Part shown: positions 27,754 to 36,944 of the stretch, piece after piece | How the letters are laid out: the number at the start of each line of letters is the position of its first letter | Numbering within the stretch: the first letter of the stretch is position 1 | From: Nocardioides alpinus | GTDB lineage: Bacteria; Actinomycetota; Actinomycetes; Propionibacteriales; Nocardioidaceae | Direction of reading: 5' to 3' | Assembly (NCBI RefSeq): GCF_900112035.1 | Contig: NZ_FOKC01000002.1 | Span: forward strand, 372,001 to 436,000 | DNA length: 64,000 bases | Notes under the pieces: model-generated | The model's database searches: none | Told to the model about the DNA's origin: nothing | The model's input: the letters and a program-made list of their open reading frames with translations, nothing else | Made by a program: the position numbers and the translations under genes

Positions 27754-29169
27754 CGCCTGCGTCCGGCCTCGCGCCCGTCCCACCATGACGGCGACGATCG
27801 AGGCCCCGGCGCAGATCGCCAGCGCCGCCAGTGCGTCCGGCAGGGGTCCGTCGACCGGCGAGGTCTCCTGACGGCTGAAGACGTAGTAGTGCTCCAGCCA
27901 CGCGATCGCGCCGGCGAGCCACACCAGCAGCACCGCCGACCACGCGCCGGCCACCCACCAGTCGCGGCGCTCCGCCGCCTCGGTGCCGGGCTCCGGTGCG
28001 GCCATCGACCGGCCGACCTCGAGCATCCCGACCGCGGTGGCCGTCGCCAGCAGGGGCATCACCTGCATGAGGTAGCGGTCGTGGAAGCCACCGCCGGCGG
28101 CGAGGAAGGTCACCACGCTCTGCAGGGTCAGCAGCGCGTGGGCGGCGAGCAGGACCCACATTGCGTCCAGCCGCACCCCGTGCCGGCGTACGGACCGGGC
28201 GAGCGCGACCGGGACCAGGACCAGCGCGACGACGATGAGGATCGGCGTCGCGAGCGTCGGCTCGGTGAGACCGGGGATGTTGTCGATCCGGTCCCAGCGG
28301 GTCACGGGCACCCGGCCGAACTTCTCGAGCAGGGCGTCCTGGCCGGTGACGTCGCCGTAGAGCCGCAGGTTGCGGAGGTAGAACCACCCGAAGGCCACCG
28401 CAGGGATGCCGCCGACGAGTGCGGCGACGCCGAGCCCGCGACGCAGTCCTGCGCGGCTCCACCGTGACCGGTGGGCCAGCACGACGAGCAGGGCGACCGA
28501 GCAGAGCGCGACGACCAGGACGCCCTGCGCCCGGGTGCCGGCGGCGACCGTCCCCGCCACCACCGCCCACGCGACCCGCGTCCGGGTGACCTCGTGGCGG
28601 AGCATCCGGACGGTCACCAGCAGCAGCAGGACCGCGGACGCCGACGCCCAGCCGTCGTTCTGGAAGAAGGCCGAGCGCAGCACGAGCGTCGGTGCCGCCG
28701 CCACCACCACCGCGAGCGCCGCGACCGCCGGACGCCGCGGCACGAGCTCGCGGGCCAGCAGGCCGACGAGGAGGAGCCAGGTCGCGAAGCCGAGGGTGTT
28801 GGCCAGCCGCATGGTGATGACCATCCCGCTCTGGTGGTCCGAGAGCGCCCACCAGACCGGGACCATCGCGAGGTGGAACAGCGGCGGGTGGTTGGCGGTC
28901 CAGATGTCGCCGTGCTGCTCGTCCCACCCGCGGAACTCCTCGGCCGTCCCGGGGAACCGCGCCGGGTCGTCGACGATGTCGGTCTCGATCGTCGGGAGCC
29001 GGCCCTCGGCGAGCGAGGCGACGTAGCCGGTGTGCGCCGGCTCGTCGTTGCCCCAGCTCGGCACCTTGAACACCAGCGCGATCTGGGCGCCGACGAGCGC
29101 CATCATGACCGCGGCCAGGACCGGTACGGCGTACGGGTGGCGGGCGAAGCGGCGGAGTGCGGGTGTCAT
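27640..29169 (-). CDS. Polytopic membrane glycosyltransferase-like protein (GT39/PMT-related)
   Basis: 509 aa, about 11-12 membrane spans. The first external loop, after helix 1, carries the acidic motif SWGNDEPAHTGYVASLAEG, the place of the catalytic Asp/Glu in GT-C enzymes that use polyprenyl-phosphate sugars, and NHPPLFHL follows. Last of six genes running one way; the ATG at 29169 is 29 bp after the preceding stop. The reading frame runs 114 bp past the end of the convergent hydrolase gene, giving a tail-to-tail overlap. Probable role: transfer of a lipid-linked sugar outside the membrane. Acceptor unknown. Confidence 0.75.
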   Translation of the reverse strand: MTPALRRFARHPYAVPVLAAVMMALVGAQIALVFKVPSWGNDEPAHTGYVASLAEGRLPTIETDIVDDPARFPGTAEEFRGWDEQHGDIWTANHPPLFHLAMVPVWWALSDHQSGMVITMRLANTLGFATWLLLVGLLARELVPRRPAVAALAVVVAAAPTLVLRSAFFQNDGWASASAVLLLLVTVRMLRHEVTRTRVAWAVVAGTVAAGTRAQGVLVVALCSVALLVVLAHRSRWSRAGLRRGLGVAALVGGIPAVAFGWFYLRNLRLYGDVTGQDALLEKFGRVPVTRWDRIDNIPGLTEPTLATPILIVVALVLVPVALARSVRRHGVRLDAMWVLLAAHALLTLQSVVTFLAAGGGFHDRYLMQVMPLLATATAVGMLEVGRSMAAPEPGTEAAERRDWWVAGAWSAVLLVWLAGAIAWLEHYYVFSRQETSPVDGPLPDALAALAICAGASIVAVMVGRARGRTQASVAAYVRAEDRQGRLDGDVVPPRGAGQHVVPERAHVP

Positions 29170-29198
29170 GGGCGGTCCCTCTCGTCGGCGTGGACGGG

Positions 29199-30800
29199 TC
29201 AGCAGTCGTCGAGACGGTGGACCTCGACGACAGGTCCGGGTCGGTGGTGTGCGGGCGGGTAGTAGTTGAAGCTGAAGTCGTAGGAGAAGGCGGGTGCCGG
29301 TGCCGCGGCCCCGAACGGCGAGACCCGGAACGCGACGGCGCCCTCCTCGGCCAGCCGGCGGTAGTAGGCCGTCGCCCCCGGCAGGCCCGCCGCCACGCCG
29401 CGGTCGCGCTGGTGGCCGTTGACCATCACCCAGCACCAGCCCTCGGCGCGGTAGGTGTCGATGACCTCGGGCCGCAGACCGAGCTCGTAGGCCTGGAAGG
29501 GCCGGCTCACCGGGAACAGCTCGAAGCCGGCCTCGCGCAGGTCCCGGCGGTAGGACCCGGGCACGGCGGGCTCGACGACGATCCGTCCCGCCGCCTGGCG
29601 GCTCGCCAGCCACGCCAGCGCCTCGGCGCGGGTGTCGGTCCGCAGCAGCAGGACGTCGCTGCGGACCACGTCGACCACGGGTTGCGCGAGGGCCACCGCA
29701 GCGACCATCGCCACCGCCAGGGGACGCAGGACGGGGGGCAGCCGACGCCGGAGCGCGTACGCCGTCCGCGCGGCGCCGTGCCCGGCGATCACCGCGAGGG
29801 CGGGGTAGGCCGGCAGCAGCCACCGCGCGAACCAGCGGTCCTGGGAGGCCATGACGAGGTAGAGCAGCACGGGGAAGGCGACCAGCAGCAGCGCACGACC
29901 GCGGTCCCGGCGCCACGCCAGCACCAGGCCGAACAGGGCGAGGAGGACGGGCACCAGGCCGAGTCCCCAGAGCAGGGTGACCGGGTAGCCGGCCCACGCC
30001 GAGCCGGCCTGGCCGAGCTTGACCGTCGCCGCCTGCGCCGACTGGCCGCTGAGGTCGTCCCAGAACTTGCCGGCCTCCAGCACCACGAACGGGTTGAGCA
30101 GCAACAGACCACCGAGGCACGCGGCTGCCGCGACCGTCAGGTCGCGGAGCGCGGGGAGCAGGCGCTGACGGCGCTCGACCACCCGGAGCAGCAGGGCGAG
30201 CCCCACCACCACGACCATCGGCGCAGCGAGGTACTTGGTGCCCGCCGCGACGCCGACGGCGGCCCCCGCCAGCGCTGCCGTCGCCGTGCCGCCCCGCTCG
30301 TGCAGGTGCAGGCAGGCGGCCAGGCCCACGGCCAGGGGCAGCAGGGTGGGGGCGTCGTTAAGGGCGTGGTGGGCGTAGAAGACCGGGAGGAAGGTCAGGC
30401 CGACGAAGGCGGCCGCCCACACCCCCGCCGCCGGTCCGAAGGCGCGACGACCGGTGATCCCCACGACCGCCACGGTCGCCGTGGCCAGCGCCACGACCGT
30501 CAGTCGCGCGACCGTGTAGACGAGCGCCGGGTCGTCGACCAGCAGCCGGGTGGCGTCGTCGCCCGGCAGCACCAGCCGGAACACCACGGCCAGCAGGTAG
30601 GTGAGGCCGCTCGGGTTCTCGAAGTAGCCGGAGTACCAGTCGCCGTCGGCGGCGCGCGCCGCCTGCGGCACGAAGTGCAGCTCCTCGTCGGCGCTGTAGG
30701 CGTGGGGCAGCCCGTGTCGCAGGGCCACCAGCCGGGCAGCGAGGGCCAGCACGACCACCGCGGCCAGCCACCAGGCGTGCCGCCGTGCTGTCGAGGTCAC
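29199..30800 (-). CDS. Polytopic membrane glycosyltransferase (GT39/ArnT-like)
   Basis: 533 aa. The GTG at 30800 overlaps the preceding stop (GTGA). Helix 1 is followed by HGLPHAYSADEELHFVPQA, with the acidic DEE of GT-C catalytic loops, and about 11 spans follow, then a soluble C-terminal part (about 390-533). FENPSGLTYLL and VFYAHHALNDAPTLLPL resemble ArnT/PMT family loops. It likely uses a decaprenyl-phosphate sugar such as that made by the DPM-type enzyme at the head of the operon. Confidence 0.78.
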   Translation of the reverse strand: MTSTARRHAWWLAAVVVLALAARLVALRHGLPHAYSADEELHFVPQAARAADGDWYSGYFENPSGLTYLLAVVFRLVLPGDDATRLLVDDPALVYTVARLTVVALATATVAVVGITGRRAFGPAAGVWAAAFVGLTFLPVFYAHHALNDAPTLLPLAVGLAACLHLHERGGTATAALAGAAVGVAAGTKYLAAPMVVVVGLALLLRVVERRQRLLPALRDLTVAAAACLGGLLLLNPFVVLEAGKFWDDLSGQSAQAATVKLGQAGSAWAGYPVTLLWGLGLVPVLLALFGLVLAWRRDRGRALLLVAFPVLLYLVMASQDRWFARWLLPAYPALAVIAGHGAARTAYALRRRLPPVLRPLAVAMVAAVALAQPVVDVVRSDVLLLRTDTRAEALAWLASRQAAGRIVVEPAVPGSYRRDLREAGFELFPVSRPFQAYELGLRPEVIDTYRAEGWCWVMVNGHQRDRGVAAGLPGATAYYRRLAEEGAVAFRVSPFGAAAPAPAFSYDFSFNYYPPAHHRPGPVVEVHRLDDC

Positions 30801-31936
30801 GACCACGTCCACCACCCGCTCCAGGGAGCCTCCGCGAGCGGGTAGGCGACGCTCTGCGTGGCGGCGACCAGCCACACCACCGCGACCAGCGGCGGGAGCG
30901 CCCGCAGTGCGCGATCCGCGCGGGCGCGGGTGCTGCCCACGAGCAGCAGCCACCCGATCAGCAGCGGTTCGCAGCCCCACCGCAGGTAGGCCTGGCCGCG
31001 GTCCCACACGGGCAGGCTCACCAGCAGGAGCAGGTACGCGGCCAGCGCCAGCCGCTCGTGCCGCGGCCCGTCCGCACGGAGCCCGGTCGCTGCCACGCCG
31101 AGCGCCCACAGTGTCGGCACGAGCAGCGCCAGGTGGGGGGCCTCGACGACCGGGTCGGTGAGCGCCGAACCGAGGTAGCGCACCAGTGCGAGGCCCGGCA
31201 CCCCCAGCGGGTTGTCGGACGGCGGCGCCGGCACCACGTCGGACCAGCGGGATCGCACCCACCCCCGCCAGCCGGCGTACGCCACGAGCGGCACGACGCC
31301 GACCCACCAGGGGGGCGACGTACGTCCCCCCGGTCCGCCGCGCGTCGGCAGGAGCGCGGCGACCACCACCGCCACCGCGACCACGAGCGTGGTCTCCCGG
31401 GTCAGGCCCGCCGTCGTCAACGCCAGCGCGGCGAGGAGGTGCCGCCCCGAGCGCGCCAGCAGCAGGGCGGCCAGGAGCAGGAGCCCGGCCAGCGGCTCGG
31501 TCAGGTCCTGTCCCAGGCCGACCAGGAAGCCCGCCCAACCCGCCGGGACCGCACCCCACCAGGCGCTGCGCCCCAGCCGGGTCGCGATGCGGGCCGCGAG
31601 GAGGGCGATGCCGGCGACGGCGAGCAGGTTGACCAGGACGAGGGCCGCGGGGACGAGCGCCCGACGCCCGCCGAGGGACACGGCCCAGGAGGAGAGCGGG
31701 TAGCCGATGCGCGCCTGCCAGTACGCCGGCCGGGTGAAGGTGATGCCGTGGTCGCTGACGGCGAGCGTCAGCGGGTCGAGGGCGAGGCGGTAGTAGGCGC
31801 GGCCGTCGTAGACGACGAAGCCCTCGGTGCCGCCGACCGCGGCCAGGCGCACGACGACGAAGACGAGGTGGACGACGAGCACGGTGGCGACGACACGCAC
31901 GACGCTCCGCGTCCGGACCTCACTCGTGGTGTGCAC
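30797..31936 (-). CDS. Polytopic membrane protein, probable GT-C glycosyltransferase
   Basis: 379 aa from the GTG at 31936 (HTTSEVRTR follows), whose beginning overlaps the previous gene by 17 bp. About ten membrane helices. The loop after helix 1 has FVVYDGRAYYRLA, an Asp in the right place for a GT-C enzyme, and ARIGYPLSSWAVSLGG follows. No specific family is recognised with confidence. Tight coupling to its neighbours suggests a step in the same lipid-linked glycan pathway. A more upstream in-frame ATG (32002) would overlap the flippase gene further and adds only basic residues. Confidence 0.65.
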   Translation of the reverse strand: MHTTSEVRTRSVVRVVATVLVVHLVFVVVRLAAVGGTEGFVVYDGRAYYRLALDPLTLAVSDHGITFTRPAYWQARIGYPLSSWAVSLGGRRALVPAALVLVNLLAVAGIALLAARIATRLGRSAWWGAVPAGWAGFLVGLGQDLTEPLAGLLLLAALLLARSGRHLLAALALTTAGLTRETTLVVAVAVVVAALLPTRGGPGGRTSPPWWVGVVPLVAYAGWRGWVRSRWSDVVPAPPSDNPLGVPGLALVRYLGSALTDPVVEAPHLALLVPTLWALGVAATGLRADGPRHERLALAAYLLLLVSLPVWDRGQAYLRWGCEPLLIGWLLLVGSTRARADRALRALPPLVAVVWLVAATQSVAYPLAEAPWSGWWTWS

Positions 31937-32858
31937 GGGCCGGCGCGGGAGCCGCCGCGCTCGGGCCGACCCGGCCGACGCGCGCCCACGCACCGGCGGC
32001 ACCGGCGACGGCGAAGTCGGCGAGGGCGTGGGCGACGCGGGACAGCAGCGCCACGGCTGCCGCGCCCGGCACCCCGAGCACCGGGGAGAGCAGGGCCACG
32101 AGGACGCCCTCGCGGACGCCGACCCCTGCCGGTGCCACGACCACCAGCACTCCAGCGGCGTGCGCCAGCGCGAATGCCGCGACCGCAGCGCCGAACCCGG
32201 GAGTGCCCGATCCGCCGGCCGGCACGAGCAGGAGCAGTCCGGCGCCGTAGCAGCCCCAGACGGCGGTCATCAGGGCCGTGGTCGTGCCGAGCTCGACGAA
32301 CCCGAGGCTGGTCCGGGCCCCCGGACCCGCGAACCGGTCCGCGAGTCGCCGCACCAGCCCGGGAGCGAGGGCCACAGCGCCGATCGCGACGGCGACCCAC
32401 GGCCACGTGGTGGAGGCGGACCGGTCGAGGGCACCGCCCAGCACCAGCAGGCCGCCCAGCAGCAGACCCGTCGCCGTGTGCACCAGGAGGAAGAGCGCCG
32501 ACGCGGTGGCGCTCGAGCGGGCGGGGACGCCGTGGCGACGGCCCAGCTGGGCCTGGGCCGCCACGCTCCACACCGACCCGGGGACGTACTTGCCGAGCTG
32601 GCCGACGAGGAAGACCGCGGCGCCGTCGCGTACCCCGACCTCCGACCCGACCCATCGCAGCAGGAGCCGCCACAGCACGCTCGTCAGCGCGAGGCCGGCC
32701 GCGGTGCACGCCACGGCCGCCGCCAACCGGACCGGGCCGATGTCGACGGCGGCGTCGGCGATCTCGCGCCACCGTCCGCGGAACCCCCACCAGGCGAGCG
32801 CGAGGGTCAGCAGGACGAAGGCCGCGCGGGCGCCGCGCAGCGTCCGTCGCCCGGTCAT
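31920..32858 (-). CDS. Lysylphosphatidylglycerol synthase TM-region/UPF0104-type flippase-like protein
   Basis: 312 aa with about eight membrane helices. The conserved block LVGQLGKYVPGSVWSVAAQ (G-K-Y-x-P-G) and the later VVVAPAGVGVREGVLVALL (PGGxGxxE-like) identify the LPG_synthase_TM family. The aminoacyltransferase domain of MprF is absent, so it is not an LPG synthase; stand-alone members are thought to move lipid-linked sugars. The ATG overlaps the preceding stop (ATGA), placing it inside the glycan operon where a flippase would be needed. Confidence 0.82.
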   Translation of the reverse strand: MTGRRTLRGARAAFVLLTLALAWWGFRGRWREIADAAVDIGPVRLAAAVACTAAGLALTSVLWRLLLRWVGSEVGVRDGAAVFLVGQLGKYVPGSVWSVAAQAQLGRRHGVPARSSATASALFLLVHTATGLLLGGLLVLGGALDRSASTTWPWVAVAIGAVALAPGLVRRLADRFAGPGARTSLGFVELGTTTALMTAVWGCYGAGLLLLVPAGGSGTPGFGAAVAAFALAHAAGVLVVVAPAGVGVREGVLVALLSPVLGVPGAAAVALLSRVAHALADFAVAGAAGAWARVGRVGPSAAAPAPARAHHE

Positions 32859-33568
32859 CGGGCGGCAGACCGCGCGGTCGAGTGCAGGAGGGCGGTGCGT
32901 GTCGGGTAGGGCAGGGCCGGCGTGAGGCCGCGGGTCATCGTGAGGGTGAGCCGGTCGCCCACGGTCTCGATGGCGTCGACGTAGCGCTGCCGGTCGACGT
33001 TGTCGAAGACGATGATCCCGCCCGGTGCCAGCCGCTCCACGGCACGGGCCAGGCACGCCTCGCGGGCTCGGCCGTCGATCACGACGACGTCGAAGTCGCC
33101 CGCGACGTCGTCGATCGCGGCGACGTAGGCAGCGAAGTCGAGGCCTGCGTGGCCGGGCTTGGCCGACGGGACGGCAGGGGTCGAGGTCGCGACGGCCTCG
33201 ACCACGCGCAGGTCGACGTTGGCCGGCAGCCGCGGGGCCAGTACGCCGGCCCAGCCGGCGTGGTGCTCGACCGAGTGCACGGACCCGGCGCGGGCCGCGA
33301 GCCACAGCGTCGACGCTCCCGACCCCCACTCGAAGACGCGCGCACCCGGGTGGTCGCGCAACCACCCGGCCACGAGGTCGGCCGACGCGAAGGTCCACCA
33401 CGGCACGTCGAGGCGCTGCAGCCCGTCGACGTCGTGGATGGCGAACAGCGAGGCGAGCCAGGTGGCGGCACGCGAGCGCGGCGCCCGCCGCTCGAGCGAC
33501 GCCAGCACTCCGGTGGCCCGCACCAGGGCACCGAGAGCCCGCACGGCACGGATGTAGAGCGACTTCAC
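32855..33568 (-). CDS. Class I SAM-dependent methyltransferase
   Basis: 237 aa from the GTG at 33568, overlapping the stop of the GT2 gene. SAM-binding motif I is FEWGSGASTLWLA (about residue 67); then HSVEHHAGW, and motif DFDVVVIDGRAREACLARAV with GGIIVFDN, the layout of small-molecule O- or N-methyltransferases. An N-terminal segment of about 55 residues precedes the Rossmann fold. Its place in the operon suggests it methylates a sugar or its carrier. Confidence 0.82.
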   Translation of the reverse strand: MKSLYIRAVRALGALVRATGVLASLERRAPRSRAATWLASLFAIHDVDGLQRLDVPWWTFASADLVAGWLRDHPGARVFEWGSGASTLWLAARAGSVHSVEHHAGWAGVLAPRLPANVDLRVVEAVATSTPAVPSAKPGHAGLDFAAYVAAIDDVAGDFDVVVIDGRAREACLARAVERLAPGGIIVFDNVDRQRYVDAIETVGDRLTLTMTRGLTPALPYPTRTALLHSTARSAAR

Positions 33569-34566
33569 CGGATGCTCCCGGCCTCGTAGGACACGGAGTC
33601 GATCGCCGCGGTCTGTGGGACGCGGAGGATGTCGTAGCGGGCGCGCTTGGTGTGCTCGAGGTTGGTCTCGATCAGCGAGCGGTTGGTGCGGATCAGGTCG
33701 GAGACGATCCCCAGCATCAGGCACAGCGACGACATCACGACGAGGGCGGCCCCGACCAGCAGCGACTGCACGTGGCCTCCCCCGTCGCCCGTCGCGGCGA
33801 GCACGGCGTAGCGGGCGTAGGGCAGCAGTCCCAGCACACCGAAGAGCGCGGCCATCACGCCGAAGATCACGTAGGGGCGGTACATCACGTAGGCCCGCAC
33901 GATCGCTGCGCCGGAGCGGAACACGTGCTGCCGGGTGGAGGAGAAGAGCCGCGACTCGCGGGTCTTGGCGTTCGTCAGCACCGGCAGGCTGGCGATAGCC
34001 AGGTTCTTGTTGCCCGCCTGGATGATCGTCTCCATGCAGTAGGAGAACCGTGTCACCGTGTTGAGCCGCATCAGCGACTCGCGCGAGTAGGCGCGGAAGC
34101 CGCTCGCGGCGTCGGGCAGCTCGGTGCGCGCCGCTACGTTGACCACCTTCGAGCCGAAGCGCTGGAGCGCCTTCTTGGCCGGCGAGAAGTGCTCGATCAG
34201 CCCGACCTGGCGGTCCGCGATGACGATGTCGGCCTCGCCGCGCAGGATCGGCTGGACCAGGTCGGCGATCCGCTCCTGCGGGTACTGGTTGTCGCCGTCG
34301 GTGTTCACCACGATGTCCGCGCCGATCGCGAGCGCGTGGTTGATCCCGTCGGTGAACGAGCGCGCGAGCCCCTGGTTGCGGTGGTGCCGCACGATCTCGG
34401 TGACGCCGTACGACCGCGCGACCGCGACCGTGGCGTCGGTGCTGCCGTCGTCGATGACGACCACGACGATCTCGTCGATCCCCGGGATCGAGTCCGGGAT
34501 CGACGAGAGCACCAGCGGGAGGGTGTCCTCCTCGTTGAGGCACGGGACCTGCACGACGAGCTTCAC
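33565..34566 (-). CDS. DPM-type family 2 glycosyltransferase (polyprenyl-phosphate sugar synthase)
   Basis: 333 aa. The GT-A domain (about 1-235) has VPCLNEEDTLP, VVVIDDGSTDATV, the DxD region NTDGDNQYPQ and FRAYSRESLMRLN; two C-terminal membrane helices (about 245-305) follow. This is the layout of dolichyl/polyprenyl-phosphate mannose or glucose synthases, which make the donor for GT-C enzymes such as those downstream. It heads the six-gene operon. The GTG at 34566 is preceded by TAGCGT seven bases upstream and has no ribosome site, so it looks leaderless. Confidence 0.88.
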   Translation of the reverse strand: MKLVVQVPCLNEEDTLPLVLSSIPDSIPGIDEIVVVVIDDGSTDATVAVARSYGVTEIVRHHRNQGLARSFTDGINHALAIGADIVVNTDGDNQYPQERIADLVQPILRGEADIVIADRQVGLIEHFSPAKKALQRFGSKVVNVAARTELPDAASGFRAYSRESLMRLNTVTRFSYCMETIIQAGNKNLAIASLPVLTNAKTRESRLFSSTRQHVFRSGAAIVRAYVMYRPYVIFGVMAALFGVLGLLPYARYAVLAATGDGGGHVQSLLVGAALVVMSSLCLMLGIVSDLIRTNRSLIETNLEHTKRARYDILRVPQTAAIDSVSYEAGSIR

Positions 34567-34573
34567 CCGGGGG

Positions 34574-34579
34574 ACGCTA
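34574..34579 (-). promoter_or_regulatory. -10 box of the glycan operon, leaderless start
   Basis: TAGCGT on the minus strand, seven bases before the GTG at 34566. Confidence 0.45.
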
Positions 34580-34690
34580 GGCGCGCCCCGGGTCCCGGGC
34601 CGGTCGCGCAGGTGACCTGCCGGCGAACGCTGGACGAGCGCTCGGCCACACGTCTCGCCCTGCACGACGCGGACGCGGACAATGGCGCGC

Positions 34691-36052
34691 ATGCAGCGAC
34701 GGCTGGTCCCCACCCTGCTGTTCTGCGTCGTGGCGGGCATCTACGCCCTCACGATCAACCCCGACCCGAGCCCCGACGCGTGGACCGCGGAGTTCGCCGC
34801 GCACCACATCGCGCTGACCGGCGACCCGGTCCCCGACATCGCCGACTTCCCGCTCCTGGACGACAACATCATCCGCGAGACGTGGATCGTCGAGACCGCT
34901 GACGGCCGCGAGGCGGTCGGCCGGGCACCGGGGGTGATCGCGGCGGTCGTGCCGGCGTACGCCCTCGCCCGGGGCGCGACGGTGAGCCCGGTCCCGGGTG
35001 GTCTCACCGCGGCGGTGCTCTCGGCAGCGGCGGTCGTGCTGTTCTTCCTGCTGCTGCGCGACCGGGTGGGCACCCGCCGGTCCCTGGTGGCGGCCGGTCT
35101 GCTCGCCTTCGCGACCCCGGTCTGGTCGGTGTCGGCCGACGCGATCTGGCCCCACACGCTGACCACCCTCGGGATCCTCGGCACGGCGTGGGCCGCGGAC
35201 CGCGGCCGGTGGTGGCTGGTGGGCGCCTTCGGCGGGGTCATGCTGTGGGGCCGGCTCCACGCGGCGGTGATCTGCGCCGTGGTCGGGCTGGGGGTGGCCT
35301 GGTCGCGGCGGCGCCCCGACGTGGCCTGGCGGGTCGGGACCGTCGCTGCCGCCTCGCTGGCCCTGGCCTCGGCCTGGACCCGCTGGATGTACGGCTCGTG
35401 GGACCCCACCTCCGGCTACCGCGCAGGGGACTTCGCCAGCGGCGCGGCGGGCTATGCGCTGGACCCGCTCAACCACCTCGGCTTCGTGCTCTCGGCGGAC
35501 CGCGGCCTGCTGTGGTGGTGCCCACTGCTGCTCGTGCTCGGACCGTCGGCGTGGCGGCGCCGCCGGGAGCTGCCCGACTGGAGCCGCTGGCTGGCGGCCG
35601 GCGGTGCGTCGTACGTCGTGAGCCAGGCCGTGCTCAACCGGTTCAGCGGCGGCGACCACTTCTACGGCTACCGCACCAGTCTCGAGCTCGTCGTGTGCCT
35701 CGCCCCGGCGCTCGCGCTCGCCTCGCCGTGGCTCTCTGCGCGCGCGCAGCGCTGGTTCGTCCCGGTCGCCGTCCTCCAGGTCGTGCTGATCGCCCCCGGC
35801 GCGATCGCCGACGACTTCTACTCCCCCGTGCGCGACGTGTGGTGGCGCAACGCCTTCGTCGACGCGCTCGTACGCCGCCCCGGCGAGCTGCTGCCCCTCG
35901 TCGCACTGACGATGGTGGTGACGCTGCTCGTGGTGCGGCTGCTCCACACCGAGTGGTCGGCGGTCAGAGGTTGCGCGCCACCGTCGCAGACAGGCGCGTG
36001 GCCCGTGCCGCCCACGACGGGCTCGCACCGGCCAGGCCGCACGTCGGGGTGA
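34691..36052 (+). CDS. Polytopic membrane protein, glycosyltransferase-like
   Basis: 453 aa with about 11 membrane helices. The first loop, NPDPSPDAWTAEFAAHHIA, has acidic residues after helix 1 as in GT-C enzymes, and the rest (GVMLWGRLHAAVICAVVGLG, RGLLWWCPLLL) resembles actinobacterial membrane proteins of unknown function near polysaccharide genes. Diverges from the six-gene glycan operon. The ATG at 34691 is favoured over 34682 because GACAAT ends seven bases before it. The last 89 bp overlap the convergent MetE-like gene. Confidence 0.68.
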   Translation: MQRRLVPTLLFCVVAGIYALTINPDPSPDAWTAEFAAHHIALTGDPVPDIADFPLLDDNIIRETWIVETADGREAVGRAPGVIAAVVPAYALARGATVSPVPGGLTAAVLSAAAVVLFFLLLRDRVGTRRSLVAAGLLAFATPVWSVSADAIWPHTLTTLGILGTAWAADRGRWWLVGAFGGVMLWGRLHAAVICAVVGLGVAWSRRRPDVAWRVGTVAAASLALASAWTRWMYGSWDPTSGYRAGDFASGAAGYALDPLNHLGFVLSADRGLLWWCPLLLVLGPSAWRRRRELPDWSRWLAAGGASYVVSQAVLNRFSGGDHFYGYRTSLELVVCLAPALALASPWLSARAQRWFVPVAVLQVVLIAPGAIADDFYSPVRDVWWRNAFVDALVRRPGELLPLVALTMVVTLLVVRLLHTEWSAVRGCAPPSQTGAWPVPPTTGSHRPGRTSG

Positions 36053-36944
36053 TGACCAGCTGCTCCCGCACGACCTCGGGGTCGAGGCCGAGCATGTCGA
36101 GCAGGCGCTGGACGCGCTCGGTGAGGCGCGCGTCGGACGGCTCGGCTGCCGGATCCGTGGAGGGCACGACGCCGAGCGCCGCCGTGTGCCCCGCCTCCAG
36201 TGCCTCGGCCAAGGTGTCGAGGTCGCCGGGCGACAGCTGGTCGAGGTCGGCCGACAGGCCGCTCACGCCCGTGCCGGCCACCAGCGACCAGGGGGTCTGC
36301 GGGGCGCAGGAGTGCACCCACGCCTCGGCACCCGCGGCGGTGATCGCGGACACCACCCACTCCAGGTGGGCGGACGCCTCGGGCGGGTCGACGCGACGGT
36401 GGCGCCCGAAGCCGCTCGCCGTCGGGACCCGGGCGTTGACGACCGCAGCCAGGGCGGGCTCGTCGACCTGCACGATCCAGCGATCCACCCCGCGCAGGCG
36501 GCGGCGCAGGTCGGCGAGGTGGACGGTGAGCCCCTCGGCCAGCGCCTGCGCGAGCTCCCGCCGGGCGCCGTGGTCGCTGAGGACCTTGTCGCCGCGGGGC
36601 TTCTCGACCGTCGCAGCCAGCGTCCAGGGGCCGGTGACCTGGGTCTTGAAGGCGCCGGTGTAGTCCTGTCCCAGCTCCTCGACCACGTCGAGGTCCTGGG
36701 CGAGCAGCGACCGCGCCCGGCGGTGGTCGACGCCGCTGGCATCGGTGAGCCGCCACCCGGCGGGTTGCAGGTCGGCGGCCAGGCCGGCCACGACGGCCAG
36801 CCCGCGTCCGGTCATCCCTGCGGTGACGCCGCGCGCAGGGACCTCGGGGACGTAGGGCAGGTCGGACAGCTCGCCCAGCACCAGGCGTACGGCCTCGGCA
36901 TAGTCCTCCCCCGGCAGGGAACCGATCCCCGTCGCGGTGCTCAC
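35964..36944 (-). CDS. Cobalamin-independent methionine synthase-like protein (MetE C-terminal domain only)
   Basis: 326 aa, equal to the catalytic C-terminal half of MetE. It starts with TGIGSLPG and keeps the zinc ligands: HxC in WVHSCAPQTP and the later Cys in ITPTCGLAGASPSW. Single-domain members occur in archaea and actinobacteria; the reaction (methyl transfer to homocysteine) is assumed from family and not certain. A MetE-like gene near mnmA and ligA is conserved in actinobacteria (compare Rv3015c, from memory). The GTG at 36944 overlaps the serine-hydrolase stop. Confidence 0.82.
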   Translation of the reverse strand: MSTATGIGSLPGEDYAEAVRLVLGELSDLPYVPEVPARGVTAGMTGRGLAVVAGLAADLQPAGWRLTDASGVDHRRARSLLAQDLDVVEELGQDYTGAFKTQVTGPWTLAATVEKPRGDKVLSDHGARRELAQALAEGLTVHLADLRRRLRGVDRWIVQVDEPALAAVVNARVPTASGFGRHRRVDPPEASAHLEWVVSAITAAGAEAWVHSCAPQTPWSLVAGTGVSGLSADLDQLSPGDLDTLAEALEAGHTAALGVVPSTDPAAEPSDARLTERVQRLLDMLGLDPEVVREQLVITPTCGLAGASPSWAARATRLSATVARNL

